Below are positions 22,438 to 36,459 of a stretch of 64,000 nt of DNA, one piece after another; position 1 is the first letter of the stretch; each line of letters opens with the position of its first letter. Where the stretch lies: the NCBI GenBank assembly GCA_003255065.1, contig QAOA01007971.1, positions 720,053 to 784,052 of the forward strand, written 5' to 3'. The notes below the pieces were generated by a model. That model searched no databases and had not been told where the DNA came from. It was given only the letters and a program-made list of their open reading frames with translations. The stretch is from Cercis canadensis (lineage: Eukaryota; Streptophyta; Magnoliopsida; Fabales; Fabaceae). The position numbers and the translations under genes are program-made.

Positions 22438-24335
22438 ATGGCTTTGATGCAGAAAGCTGTGGTTTTGTTGATGGTCATGGCTGCTGTGGGACTCTCAGAA
22501 GCAGCTGTCTACAAAGTTGGGGACTCTTCTGGATGGAGCACCATTGGCAGTGTAGACTACAAGAACTGGGCTGCTACCAAAAATTTCAAACTTGGTGATG
22601 TTATCAGTAAGTCCCATGCCTCCAATGTTATCATCTATTTATATTGCTTTCTGGATTTCTGCTGCTGAGTTTTAACTTCTCTGGAAAATGGAAAATTCTT
22701 TGAATTGAAAAAGAAAATAATTTTTTTTGATAAAGAATAAAGATATCTGCTTTACTCATAGAATTGACTCACCTTCCTCGTTTTACTTGTTGTTTTGCTT
22801 CAAGGAAAGGAACCTTGTAAAAAAAGTCAATTTTTTATTGTCTAGAACCCCACTATTGCTCATCCATGGCGCTCATTTCTGTTCTTATTATGCTCTTTTT
22901 TTTTTTTTTATTATTGATTATTATGTCCAATCCCAGTATAAGACTCTTAATATTCCAAATTCTTTCCCCCTTTTTATGGGTTGTAATGCTACTTATAGTA
23001 CTCTTATATTTATAATCATGCACAAATATATAAATGGCTCAGTGAGTTTAAGAGAGTAATAAATCCACAAACCAAGTGTACAAAATTCTGTAAAAAATCT
23101 GAGTTCTAAAAAAAGAACAAAAAAAATTTAGTAGAACCAATTAAATTTAAATTATATCATACCTTATAATTTATAGGGAAAAAATCAAATTTATCTTCTT
23201 CAACTATAGGTCATGTACTATTTACCCAAAATACTATAAAAAAAGTGTGAAGAACCCTCATCACCTATCAAAATGTGTAAAAAAAAAAAAACTCTCAATC
23301 CTCAAATTGCCATCCAAAAATGGATAGAAAATGTCACATGTCACTTTCATTTCTCTTATGTGCATGACACGTGGGACGTCCCTTTGAGGATTGGAGGTTT
23401 ATACATTTTGATAGTTGATGGGGATTCTTTACACATTTTTTTTTATATAGTTTTAGGGGTAAATCGCACATAACGCTAAGTTGAATGAGGTAATTTAGAC
23501 TTTTTCCTAATTTATATAATGTTTTGGCATTTTGGCAAAATATTTGTGTATGTGTCATTATTTCTGCGTTCAAATAGCCCACTTAAATTTCTTTGTAGTC
23601 ATACTCATATGATCACTAGATGCATATTATTGCACAAAAGAAGTTATGCAAGTGTCATTATTCTAATTTTTCATAGTAATTCAGATTTCACGTCCATGAT
23701 GATAGTGTTTATTCGCATGTACACCCACTGACCCACCACTTTAATTAGCAATTACTCTGTTTTTCGGTGCTGTGCACGAGTTCTTCTGAATAGAAGCAAG
23801 CAAGTAATGAGAATGTGGGTTGGTCTGGTACGAAATATACAAATAGTATATTCCAAAAACATTGATGCCAAAATCATTACAAAGCATAATCTTTCTCAAT
23901 TATGATCATTATTAAGCTGAAACAAGTCAATTTGTTGCTAATTTTGTTTTACTTTGACCAGTTTTCAAATACAATAGCCAGTTCCATAATGTGATGCGAG
24001 TGACACATGAAATGTACAAGACATGCAATGTAACATCTCCTATTGCCACCTTCACCACTGGTAATGACTCCATAACGATAAGCAACCATGGTCACCACTT
24101 CTTCTTCTGTGGCGTCCCTGGCCATTGCCAAGCAGGCCAGAAGGTTGATATCAACGTACCAAGGCTTTCTTCTGCAAGAGCTCCTACTCCATCGTCGTTG
24201 GCCTCTCCTATAGTTCCTGTTGTTGACAGAGTGCCTGCACCTTCTGCTAGCAATGCTGCTTCCCCATTCATTGCTTTGAAGGCAGGTTTTGGCGTGATGG
24301 GGTTGCTCATGCCACTTTTTGCACTTGCTCTTTAA
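22438..24335 (+). CDS. GPI-anchored phytocyanin (stellacyanin/mavicyanin type)
   Basis: Blue-copper electron-transfer protein of the cell surface; physiological partner unknown for the family. Two exons, 22438-22606 and 23962-24335, joined by a 1.36-kb GT-AG intron, encode 180 residues. Residues 1-22 form a signal peptide ending before AVYKVGD. The plastocyanin-like domain runs to about residue 122. Copper ligands are visible as His65 (QFHNV), Cys106 and His111 (CGVPGH), with Gln116 where plastocyanins have Met, so it should be stellacyanin-like. Cys78 and Cys112 are the conserved disulphide. A Pro/Ser/Ala-rich linker (about 128-158) and a hydrophobic end (158-180) indicate a GPI anchor. N79 (NVT) and N91 (NDS) are possible glycosylation sites. 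The intron position in the middle of the cupredoxin domain is usual for the family. Confidence 0.93.
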
Positions 24336-24339
24336 TTCT

Positions 24340-25750
24340 AGCTCTTCTTCATTTGGATGTGTCTTCGTCAGTTTGGTTTTTGTGGGCCTTTGAGTCTTTT
24401 TCTTCTAAGGATAATTGTCAAATCCTTTGCCTAGATTTTAGACATGTTAATTTGTCACCTTTGTGAAAGACAAGAAAAACAGATTATATTAGACACACTG
24501 CAATGTGTTTTACAGGCACTGTCCTATAAGAAACAAGAATAGGTGGATGAATTAATGAGTAGCTCAAATATATAGAAACATGAAATTTAATTTCTATATA
24601 CTATAATCCTTCCAATCGTATTTTAGGGCATGCATATATATATATATGTGTGTGTAAGTTTAAACCTCTAACTTTTTTGCAAATTATTCAATATTTCTTT
24701 TTTGTGTTATCAATTATATATAGTTAGAATATTTAGCTAGAGATATCAGGAAATATGAATTCAAACTTGATACTTAAATCTTCCTAAGACATTTTTTAAC
24801 CAATTTTTCTTAATATATCAGTTAAATTTAAATTCTAATCAACATTACTAGTGTATAATGTAAAATAAAAAAAAGCCACTAGGTGCATAATCCAACCCCC
24901 GTTTTACAAGAAAAAGTGCGATTGTCCTATTGCTGTAGTGGCGTAGCGGGGGACCAGGTAAGGCAAGGCGCTCCTAATCATAGTTTGTAGGCCTATGTAT
25001 TATATAATATAATATAATTGGTTTGTTTGCTATTTCTATTTTCTAGTGAGGCATACATAACTGACACTTCAAAAACATCTTAGATCCTCGGACCCCAGTT
25101 GCTGAGCCTCGTGCCTCAAATATTTAATTCGGGGATGCTATGGACTATGGACCAGTTAGCGTTATATACCACGTGCAACAATCATTAGCTTCTGGACCAC
25201 CCATTGTTATTTCTTGCTGCTTTGTCCATGTGGACTTTCCTTCTGTAAAGCAATTTTACTTTTATAACCAAAAATATAGGTTTGAGTATAAAATAATAAT
25301 TTATGGGTGCGTAATGTTGCCCCGTATTATAGTTTGCTGCTTTGTATTCTAGTTTAGTGCATACAGTCCTGTGTATTGTTTTTTCTGTTTTGTTTTGTAT
25401 TTCTGGTGTTTCTGATGTGATGGCATAAAAAGAACAATCACTCATCATTAAAATTTGTGATAACTATAACCTCATCAGTATATTACTCAGTGAAATTTGA
25501 AGAAAATCCAAATACTTTCATTCTGAAACAAGTTAATTTTGCTGACTTCAGCTATCTACTATTAATCTTTCATACCCCTACTCCCTAGTAGATAATATAC
25601 AAAATTCTAGGGCATGCTGTCGGCATTACCCTTCACAAGCGGGTAACTTGGACAATGATTCGGGACTCTAACCTATTTAGACTTGTATGAGCAAAATAAT
25701 AAAAGAATTAATTCCAAGGAAAAACAGAAGCCGCAAGTTGGAAGCAAGCT
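24340..25750. other. Intergenic DNA between phytocyanin and CLC-d
   Basis: Contains 3' UTRs of two convergent genes. Near 24937 the sequence TAGTGGCGTAGCGGGGGACC resembles the TIR of the 20421-21000 element, but no partner end is convincing. Nothing else seen. Confidence 0.45.
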
Positions 25751-25753
25751 GTG

Positions 25754-28700
25754 TTAATCAGATATGTCATTTCGACCCAGAATTCCATTTAGCAGAGGGC
25801 GCTCAGCATCTACATTCCTTGTCATCAATCTTTTATCACGATGCCTAGTTCTGTGATGAGAAAATCATGGAGAAGATATGCACAAGTCAATTTATTGCAA
25901 GTAGCATCTAGATTATGGAAACATATTGCTTTGCTTACAGTAAGAGATACACTTCAGTTGCGCATGTTTTACAGAAGAACAAGCTCCGCTCTCTAAGGAG
26001 TTTAACAATAGAAGATGAAAATGCACAATCTATTTTTAAATCTGAATTATCTTTAGCGTATCTAGAATCAAACACACCATGTAATAACAAAAATACAACA
26101 GAATTTTTTAATAACACTGCCACATGCAAAGAAGAAAAAAATAATGATAGGACAGATGATAAGGAGAGAGAAAAGAGAACAGCCATCATGAACAAACCTG
26201 TGAGTTTCCTAGGTATAATATTAGAAAAGCTTGTCGTAAGCACAAGCTCATTGTACCATCAACACATTCATGCTCTAATGAACTCTTTAGACAGAAAAAT
26301 CATGAAATACCTAATATAAATACTCAGACGAGTAATATTGAAGTGCAAGCCTTGACAGAAAAATTGTGACTAGATCCATGAACTATATAAAATTCAATCA
26401 AAATTTGCAAGGATTCACCAAAACAAAATCCCTAGTTTTACTGGAAAGATAGCAATCCTTAAATTCACATAGAATCAAATAGATTTAACATGAAAAGCAT
26501 CACAGAGACCTTACACTAGTTGACTGTAGCTCTACTGTATTCAAATTTTCTGTGTCCTGCACACACATCAATTACAGAGTACATTTATTCGTATGCAGTC
26601 GAACACACTTTGAAAATTCAGCAGTTACTAAGAAATGTTACCTCAATCAACAAATCTTTCCTGGTTATTAAACCAAGCACACGAGATGGACGTGGAACAA
26701 CAAACAAATGCCTCAAACCTAGTTGACGGAAAAGATTGTACACCTGTGCCATCAGCAAGAAATAATAACTATCTGATAAGAGAATTGGAGAATGAATATG
26801 AACAAGATCATCTTCAAAGGATAAATATCACACACCTTTGCCACAGACATATCTTCGGGTACAATGTATGGAGAGGGATTCAAAAATGGGGCAAGATCTA
26901 TGTACATTTCCAAGTCATCTGAACTTAGATGTATATCCTCTATGCTTAATCCTTTACTAGAAACAGGCTTTGCAAATTCACCAAAATCATGTCTGCAATT
27001 TTAAAAAGGTCATCAGAATAGAGAAGAAAAAGGCCAAACTAAATAATTCCATCAAGCCTTACCTTATTGGTCTGGCTCCACCTCGGGGATCAGAGGGTAA
27101 AGGACTATGCTGGAAATCAACCTTTGACTGCAAAATTACCAATATATGGCTGCAAAAAGACAACAGATATTGGAATTTTAGTTTTCACCTAAGACAAGCT
27201 TATGCCTCAAACAAACAAAACCAAGTTAACTAATAGATATTAGAGAGTAGCTGAGAAAATTCATTATGCTCACCTCCGAAGCACTAACCCAATAACAAGT
27301 GGTTCGCCAGCTCTTGTGTGATCAATCACCTGTTCATAGTAAATATAGAAACCAAATTTAGAAAAACCAGGCATAAAAACCAAAATGAGAGATCATTATG
27401 AGAGCTGTACATACAGGAAAACCATTGTGTTTGTTGCTCTGCAGAATGGAAACCACATCTGCAACCTTAACAACACGAGGGAAGGAGACCACCTTCAACA
27501 GAATTAAGCATATAATCAGTTGCCAAAGGAATACTTAAAAAGCAAAGCATTTGGAAGATAAGGCTGCCCCTTTTTCTTTTTCGCTGGTGATATTTGAAAG
27601 GATCAGGAATGGCTATAATTAGGCTCCCTTCAAATTTAGGCGGCCCAGATTGTAGAACTAGAGTATATGCATATGCATATGCACCTATGTTGACAGAAAA
27701 AGATAAAGTAATTGACAAACAACTAATCAACTTCTAAAATAATTTCAGAATTGCATTCACCCTTTCAGTCCCACAAGCCTCCTTTGCTGTCATATTCCGC
27801 ATCTCATATTTAGGCCTTGATTCCAGTAATGGAATGCCCCTCAGTCGTGCTTGCTCTTCATAGAGACCCTCATTAAAAGCATCTCCAACAGCCTGTGGCA
27901 GGAGAGCTTTAGTGCATTTCAAAGTGATTTTCTTATTAAAAAGGAGATTTTGAAAGGAATACCTTTGATATAAGGAGGACCAGCATAATAAGCGGTAAAA
28001 GCTGTAAGTTATTTGTGATTTCAACCATAATGACACAGAGAGAGACTGTCATCCGCATTGAACCTCCAAGAAAAGATGCTGCTCCCAGCAGAGCATACCT
28101 GGAGTCCAACAAGTATCACACGTTCATTTCAGGGACAATAGAGAGAACAGCAATGTAACAAATCAGTTTTGAGGAGCAGAGGGAGCATTAGCAAAATGTA
28201 TATGCAAGTTCCATATAAAAACAAAAACCAATCGCAGAAATGATTGATAAGTATTATATATCTAAACAAACGGATAATGGCTTCACCAAGCTTCTTATAA
28301 CCAGTCATGCAAAATATCTTTGCCATAGTTCTTCACCAAGGAATTAATGAAAGCTGCTAGTCCTTTCATTCATGTAAAGTCTTCATGTAATAATGTGTTA
28401 ATACACTTTCCAGGAATTTTCAAGTTCAAAATTGAAATGGTTCCATAAAGCTCAATCACCTGATTTCTCATTTCAAGTACATGAAAATCTTCCCAGTTCT
28501 TTAATCTTAACACAACTTATATACAGGTCAAGAAAGAGGAAAAGAATACTTGTATAAAAATGTCACATAAAAGGACTAAAAATGGAATATATGAATAAAA
28601 ATATATACATATATGTAGCAGGAAGGATAAACATATATCGTTAATCATGATTTCAAAGAAAAACAATGAGCAACACACTCACGTTCCCTCTTCAATGTTG

Positions 28701-31700
28701 AGCCGTCTGTAAAATTTTACAACAAACATGCCAACAAGACGTCCATATGTTGACCCTATCATTATTCCAGGAACAAATTGTCCAGCTGGAACAGCAGTGC
28801 CAAATGTCATCACTGCTAAAGCATAAAACATAACCTGCCACATAATAGAGGAAATAATCAATATAGATGTAATTAAAGCATCAAAAGTGCCATCTCTCAG
28901 TCCCTTGTGGGAACAAGGAAATAAATTGTCAATTGGAATTATTGGTTGTAACTTTGATCAACACAGCCCAATGTAATTACTTTACATCATGCAAGGAAAC
29001 ACGACTTCTTATCAAGATAGATTTTTTTTTATGTTTTTTAACCTATATTTGTGGTATCATAATCATTAAAAAGTGTATGTTTTATGCAATGCTGAAAACT
29101 AAATATTTCAATTGACTATTTATTCTTGGGTTCCATTAACCACTCCCTCCCTCTCTTAATTACATCTCTTTTCTGAGACTGAAAACAGGTCATAACCTTT
29201 TCCCCCTTCTTTCCGATATACCAATATGTCAAGTATCAAGAGTACTAAGTTGTGTCTGAGTTATTTATTTATTTATTGCCCCATCATAGAAGGAAGGCTT
29301 AGAAACGAGAAGGAATATTTTCTATAATCTACATTCAAGGATTGGAACTTAGGCATTACAGTAAAAACTCAAGAGATTTGACATTTCCTTTCTCAAGGAC
29401 CCAAACACACACACACACTTCTCCTTAATCACTAAAATTTTACATACAAGTCAGACATGCCTCCCATGCAGAGACTAGCATAGAACAGAGTTTTATTATA
29501 GGAGTAAAACAGAGAAATATAACCAAAAAAAGAAAAATGTCTGATGTGCAAAGTCCAAAGCAATACCAAAAAGGTTAATAAACTCTGAGCGCTGTACTCA
29601 TTTATTGTTTTTGCACTGAACAAATTCCTTATGGCATCATCCTGAAACAGTAGAAAAGTAAGCTCCTTTGGAATGTATTTGATGAACTAGAAAAAGAAAC
29701 TCAGGTTTCCAGAAGTTCATACAAAACCTGTGTATTGAAGAAAATAGTGGCAAGATCATTGTATTCCTTGTCCTTGCCACAAAAGAACTGCACAGGGCAC
29801 AAAGCACAACTGAGTCCCCAATTCCTTCTCTAAGTCCAAAAGTACAATTTCCATAATCTTAAAGAAGAACATTCAAAAGATAATATTGACTCTCATCAGT
29901 AGGGGAAGAGGGAGAGAAAGGTTTTCAGAATAAGAAGCAATAAATAAAGGGAATACAGGAGATTCTATACATATTCTTTTTGTATATTTATGTTTTATAA
30001 ATTAAAAGAAAAAGAGAGAGCAAGGGAGAAAAAAGAAAAAGGAAACATTTTTGACAACCTAGTTACTCCAGCATAGGCTGTATTACCAACTTCACATTAA
30101 ATGGTATCTCCAGCTTCAACTTCAGCATAAACTTTAATCTATAATAAATGTGATATTATATTTCACAAGAAGAAACAAAAAAGATGAGCTTCACTGTTGA
30201 ATTCATCCTTCACTGTTTAAATATGTAATTAAGTCGCATAGAAAAGATATGGAGATTACAATTAAGATAACTGAAACTCAGAAAAAAGACAAGTTCAAAT
30301 AAAAACTTAATATTATGAAAAATGAAGCACATAAAACAAACCATATAATGGCCGGCAAAAAAAAACCATATAGGAACAACTAAATCACTAAAAAAGGACT
30401 GGAACCCAATGGTCTTACATTTACATAATTCCCATACATTCCAGGAGCTCGTGGACATTCAATACCAGAATCAGGAATAGATTCAGGGCATGGACTACAT
30501 TTTCTCAGAAGCGGCAAGCCAAATGAAATAACCGATGTTATCAGGGAGACAAGGCATGCTTCAACAATCTGTACTTCGGTAGGAGGGGGATGGAAGAAAA
30601 AAAAAAGTAAAGGGTCAAGGGTGTTAAGAAAATGTACCATCGGAAGAATAAAGAACAATAAATAGTCAACAATAACCACTTTCTTCACTTCAGCTCATTT
30701 TTTCCCTGATTTCTTTTGTCCCTTCTTATTCATTTTTTATTTCACTGAAGGAGGGGGATACCAAAATTATGATCATAATCAACACCATACCTTGACTCGG
30801 CTACCTTTCTTGTGCAGATGATTTCGACGCCAAGAAGAAACATAAAGAGTAAGCTGGTTAAATAAGGCTCCTGTACATAATTGACACTGAGTTAATAAAA
30901 TGACTAACTAAAAATTAACCATGCAAATAAGGAACGAAATTAAGGTAACAATCCATACCCAGTAGACCTCCAATAACACCAATAATGGCCATTGGCAGTA
31001 ACTCCGCAAAGGAATAATCCTCTTGACCACTAAAAAATAAAATCAGTCAAGAAGGGGAAAAGGAAAAGGTAAAAGCTTAATACTCAATTGACAGTTAAAA
31101 AAGTGAAAGCTCAGATCTTAACCCTGATATATCCCATATAATGAATCCACCCGAGCCAAAATGTCCACACTTTCCACTCTTGCACCATCCCATTGCAGTA
31201 CGCACCACAACAGCCACAATAGCAGAAGTGAAGAAGACACGCCACATTAGTTGACTCCTCCACCTTCAATAGCACAAGAAACTAATAAATCTTCAAAATT
31301 TAAACTCCTACACATGCAAATATACGTATTCACTCAATAGCTTCTTCCAAATATGTAGATATACAAAAGCATATAGCTTAAAATGCAAGCATAAATTTAC
31401 AACAGCATTAAGTATACCTAAGAATATAGATCTTTCTCTATTGTACACTCTTCCTAGCAAACAGAAATTAAGAATCAAAAATCCTACCAAGATGTAACCT
31501 CTTCCAAAGCAAACAATACACCACCAACTGGAGCTCTAAATGCAGCTGCAACTCCAGCTGCACACCCACACGTTACCTATTCAAAGACATGAACCACAGT
31601 GGAAATTATCACTTTCTTGGTTGGATTGATGAAAGAGCAATGGTCAAATAAAATATATATTTGCTGCTCTACTCTGGTAAAGTTTCCATCTATTAGTTTA

Positions 31701-34015
31701 AAAGGAACAAGTAACTTACAAGGTCACGACGATCTCGATCACTTTTGAATACTTGAAACCACCTTGAATTTAAATGATACTTGGTGGATCCACCCTGCTC
31801 AAGGAATGCCATCTTAAGATAATTTTGGTTTCTTGCACGCAGACAAGCATACACATTGAAAGAACTTCAAAATTTGATGATGAACTAAAACTACACATAG
31901 AGCTCAGTACCTCAACTTTATAAAATTTATAAAGAATATACTAGATGATGAATCTAGCACCGGAAACAGTGTAAAATATATATGGTGAATCTAGCTCGGT
32001 TAACAGTATAATTGATTCTTCACATGTTTCTCGAATTATCAATATACAGATACACGGTTGAAGACAGATGTGCGCTCTATAGAGATAACATATATGTATG
32101 CATGTGTTTGTGTGTCAAATAGATCTATACCTGAAAAGGATAGATGCATACCTATGATGATCCATGGATCAAATAAATCTATAGTTAAATACCAAGGTTG
32201 GCATTGATTCATGAACAAATGAATATTATTCTCATTTTGGAACAAAATCTACAAGCTTTTGAATATTTGAAGACAAACTTAATATAGGAGCCAAATAAAG
32301 TGTTAACATTATCTTTTATGAAAATAAAATTTAATAAATAGATGAACAGTATTACTTATGAAAGAACACAGNCAGTATTACTTATGAAATAACACAGAAG
32401 AGAGACAGTAAATGCATTCACTTGTCAAAATACTAAAGTTTCTCCAAATAGCAAATCTATAAAAATGTTTCCCAGTGAATGAGTTTTCGTTTTTTTCTTT
32501 CCATACAGTGCATATTCCTTTATTATGAAGGTGGATACTCTAATTTATAATCAATCAACAGTTCTTTGAGAAAAATAAAACCAATCTCATTTAACTTAAG
32601 CTATTGAAAGGCATATATGTATAATCTCATGCGTCAACTATCCGTATACCCAACTTTTAATATATTGTATAGATCCCAACATCTTTAGTTCTCGCCCACT
32701 CTGCCCCGACATAAAAAAAAGGTAATGATAATAAAAAAAACACTTTTTAATATTTGCTAACCTGTCCAAGCAAAGAAGCAATAATAGCACCAATGTGCAC
32801 AAGAGGACCCTCTTTTCCTAAGGCAAGGCCACCTCCCACTGAACCAATGCTTCCAAAAATCTGCAGAACACAAGAAGAATCATGCAACTAACAGACAGAT
32901 ACACATTTCAAATATATTAACCAAGGCGATGCAGTCCATCACACCTTTCCAATTAAGGTTCTGAAAAGAAGGATGCCGTGAACATCAATTCCTGCATATA
33001 AATGAGAATCAGCACTCTCAGCATAGATAGAACTTGGAGAAGCTGGAAGAACACATGTCCAGAAACATGTGAAACGTTTCTCTCACCATTCAAGTAACCC
33101 TTGATTTCAGGAATACCAGATCCAGCTGCTGCTGGTGCAAATTGTGTGACGATATATACAGAGGAATAGACCAAAACCAAATTGATCAAGACATATACGA
33201 AAAAGCCAGCCACATATGATTTCTGAATTATATTAAACGTCAATGAGAACTTCCAGCCAGCAAAGTTTTCAACAGAGATATTGATAAAAACAGCAGCAAG
33301 ACCGGTACCTGCAAGATATCATAGAAAAAGATTTATATATGATAAAACTTTACAAGAGCTAAATGATTAGTATAAAAGTTGCATGTGAGGTACAATATTG
33401 AAATAAGCATAATTCATTGTCTTCCTCCAACCAATAACCATTTTATGTTAGTTCAGTGCCTGTGTCATCTTTCCTATTCTTGTGATATCACAAGCCAATA
33501 CACCAATGCTTTCCTACCCATAGTAGTCTTGCAAAATAATAACCACAAATTGCTATATATGTCAATGAGAAAAACATTTGCAACTTAAAATCAATGCTAC
33601 CACAAATGAAACAAAAAGTTGTCTTAGCATTAAAAGGAATTAAAAATTTAAAGAACCTACCAATGCCAATGAGTAAGGCAAAGAACCACTTCACCACCAG
33701 CAAATAGCCCACATACAGCTTCCCTCTTTGCGCCTAAAAATTTCAAGCATAATTGAGCTAGAATTGAATAGAACACATAAAGCAGAATCGAAGAACAAGT
33801 AAGAAAGCTTATAAAAAAAAACAGGAGACCTGTTCTTCCCGATATGCATAATTCTCTATGACTTCATAGTCAAGACTCTCAACCCCGCTACCATCGTTCT
33901 TCTTCAAGAGGCCAAGGGTATCGTCGAGGTACGGTAAAGAATCCTCGGAGCCGGGAATCCGCGACCAAACAAACTTCGCCGTTTCGATTCCGTTTTGGAA
34001 ATGATTAGATAACAT
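25754..34015 (-). CDS. CLC-d: Chloride channel family anion/proton exchanger CLC-d
   Basis: Complete 23-exon gene encoding 803 residues (Arabidopsis CLC-d has 792). Exons, 5' to 3': 33830-34015, 33661-33733, 33087-33308, 32945-32991, 32762-32860, 31720-31794, 31488-31576, 31123-31263, 30959-31029, 30791-30870, 30419-30568, 29728-29787, 29567-29641, 28683-28834, 27963-28098, 27761-27892, 27415-27492, 27274-27329, 27063-27149, 26836-26992, 26642-26743, 26510-26556, 25754-25850. All introns are GT-AG. Selectivity motif G149-S-G-I-P has Ser150, as in chloride-preferring CLCs (CLC-a has Pro for nitrate). The gating glutamate is E193 in GKEGPLVH and the proton glutamate E260 in [19 protein letters not shown] follows, then two cytosolic CBS domains (roughly residues 600-770). 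The start [11 protein letters not shown] and [14 protein letters not shown] match CLC-d. CLC-d acts in the trans-Golgi network. The 3'-most small exons (26510 and 25754) were placed by frame and homology and are slightly less certain. Confidence 0.94.
32347..32397. repeat. Duplicated contig ends flanking N at 32372
   Basis: 25 bases (CAGTATTACTTATGAAAGAA ...) repeated either side of the N with one mismatch, in a CLC-d intron. No exon is affected. Confidence 0.8.
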
Positions 34016-34019
34016 CGTT

Positions 34020-36450
34020 AATCTCCTAAAATCCGAAGAACATAGTCAGAAGTTTCAGTATTCCAACAAAAACTTGAGATTCAACTCGATCTAATGAAAT
34101 TTGAGCAATCAGAATTTTCTTTCTTGTGAATCAGAAGAGGAAGAGAGAATCTACAGAAGGAGCTCAATGTCGTAGAAGCGTAAAGGACTCTCTCTCTCTC
34201 TACCCGCTCTGTGCCTCTCTCTGTTTTCCCGTCGTTTTCCCTTTTGCCGGTGTTTTTGTTGACTGTAAAATTCCAGCATCCTTTTATTGCTTAACAACGA
34301 AATAAAGCACGAGGGAGAGAAGCAGGTAATTTATCAGGTAGAGCTAGACTACGTTAAGATTTTTCTACTTTTAAAGATGGACGGCTAGATCATGTTTAGC
34401 TTTTGCGACGAGGATGATGTGGGTGACTTTGTTTACAATAACCTGTGGGGTGGCAATGTAGGGAGATATTACTCGTGAGTCTTGAGATGTGGACTGTAGC
34501 GCCGAGTTCCGTGGTAGGAGTCCACTTAGAATTGACGGTTATTTTAATTATTTTATTTTATATGAATAATCTATTAATTTTGGTACCATATATTGTAGTT
34601 AAGTTCAGTTGGATTTGTAGACATATCATATCACATTGGTTGGCGTAGGAATTTTGATTTGACTGTTTTGTTGTAGTGGCCACTAGCTTTCCCGTTCGGC
34701 ATCCGTCAAGAACGCTCATGGTCAAGTCTTGATTAGAATTGGATCTCAGGTGCAAAATATAAATTTGGTTAAAAATCAGTTATTTTAGAATACAATTTTG
34801 TCGCATTAAAATGTTTTATTGTAGGATGCATATGTTATAATCGTGTGTTTTTTTGAGTAGTTAGGATTATTATATCAATTTTGCTGAAAACTCAAATTCT
34901 TAGAAAGAGTTAATTGAGAAATAAGTTTAAAGAACCTACAAAAGTAATAGTTTCTTTTTATGAAAAAATAAATAATATCCACTAAAATTTTCCGAACCAA
35001 ATTAAAAATAATATATACTTTTCCACTGATTCAATGATTTTAAGTTTGAAGTTGTATTTATTAGTAATATCTTTGATTTTAAGGCATTTCTAAATTTTTA
35101 TGTAATAAAATAACTTTATTGGATAATACATTCTCAAAATGTATACATGCAAACGACAATCGGGTTTGGTGGCAGAAAGTATCTTCAAAGCACTTATTCT
35201 CAGCCAAAAAAGTAGATTAATTATAATTTAAATTTTTGTTGAACTATGATTTTTTTTTTTTTAATATTTTTATACTTAATTTTATTTAATTACGGATTAG
35301 AGTTATTAAACAAAATTAAATAACTTGTAGCTAAGTGATACTAAAATTGTCGTAAGAGTTTGTAGGTTTTATGTTCAAATTCAAAGTCATAACTAAAAGT
35401 ATAAAAAAAAAAGTTATTAGAAAGGAAATTAAAACCCTCACATGAGTGACACATGACAGTTCTATCTATAAATTAAGAGAAATATGAACATAAGCTTTTT
35501 AAGTACAATTTGTAAAACTTAGGAGTTTCTTGCACATTTTTAAACCTTAAGGAGTTTTCACATATGAGTCAACATTAAAGGAAGTTCTCTACATTTTACC
35601 TATTTTCCATTAACATTATAGAAGAAAATATTTAAGCTCCCAGTGTAAAATGAGAAGTTCAAATTGTAAATTTATCTTCGGTTACAAAATTTAAAGTCAT
35701 AGGAATTTTCTTATCTCTGTTCGATAAAAAAATATATATTCTTTTCTTATAAAAAAGAAGAGAACATATTCTTTTTTCTAATATTCTACAAATTATATTA
35801 TGTGTTTATTTATTCTTATAATTTTTTGACTTCAAAATTTAACATATAATACAATTATAAATTATAAAGGATTTACTTTCCTATAATTATTATTTTTTGA
35901 ATAACTATAAAACTATACACAACTACATTTAAAAATTATTTAGACCCGTCCCTGATAACGAGGTTGTGGGGAAAAGAGTAACATTCTAATGGAGGTAAAT
36001 TAGTATAAATAGTGGAGGATCTAGAGATAATGAGATTATTATATATTACATTAAATTCAATTTTTTTGAGAACGTGGATCCACCCCTGCCTCTGGTATTT
36101 TAGGATCATACTATAAACAGTAATGAAACTGGGGCCCACTACATCCTCAATTATAAGTGTACACTGTCTGTCCAGGCATTGCCAAATAAAAATGAATACA
36201 TTTTATCTTTTTTTGTAAAAAATAATATTCCAAGAACTGCAACGGAGAGAACGCTACTAACGTTAATCGGATTCCATAATTATTTTATCAGTGACATTCA
36301 GACAACAAGAATACAAGAGTAAGTTGTAGGATCTTTCCACTTAAATGCTTCAACTATGTCACCCTCCGAGATGCTGTTGTTATAAGGTGACGGCTTGAAG
36401 CTTCCGATGAAGAGGGCTTCACATGTGTCTTTTATTTCTCTATATATGAA
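34020..36450. other. CLC-d 5' flank and intergenic DNA
   Basis: The CLC-d 5' UTR and promoter lie in about 34016-34350, with a (CT)n tract at 34188-34201. The rest, to the LACS stop, is AT-rich with poly-A/T runs and no gene seen. Confidence 0.5.
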
Positions 36451-36459
36451 CAGTCAACT

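Noticed and set aside
24937-25135. Possible transposon between TAGTGGCGTAGCGGGG and a TCGGACCCCAG stretch
   Set aside because: The two ends are not convincing inverted repeats and no target duplication was seen.
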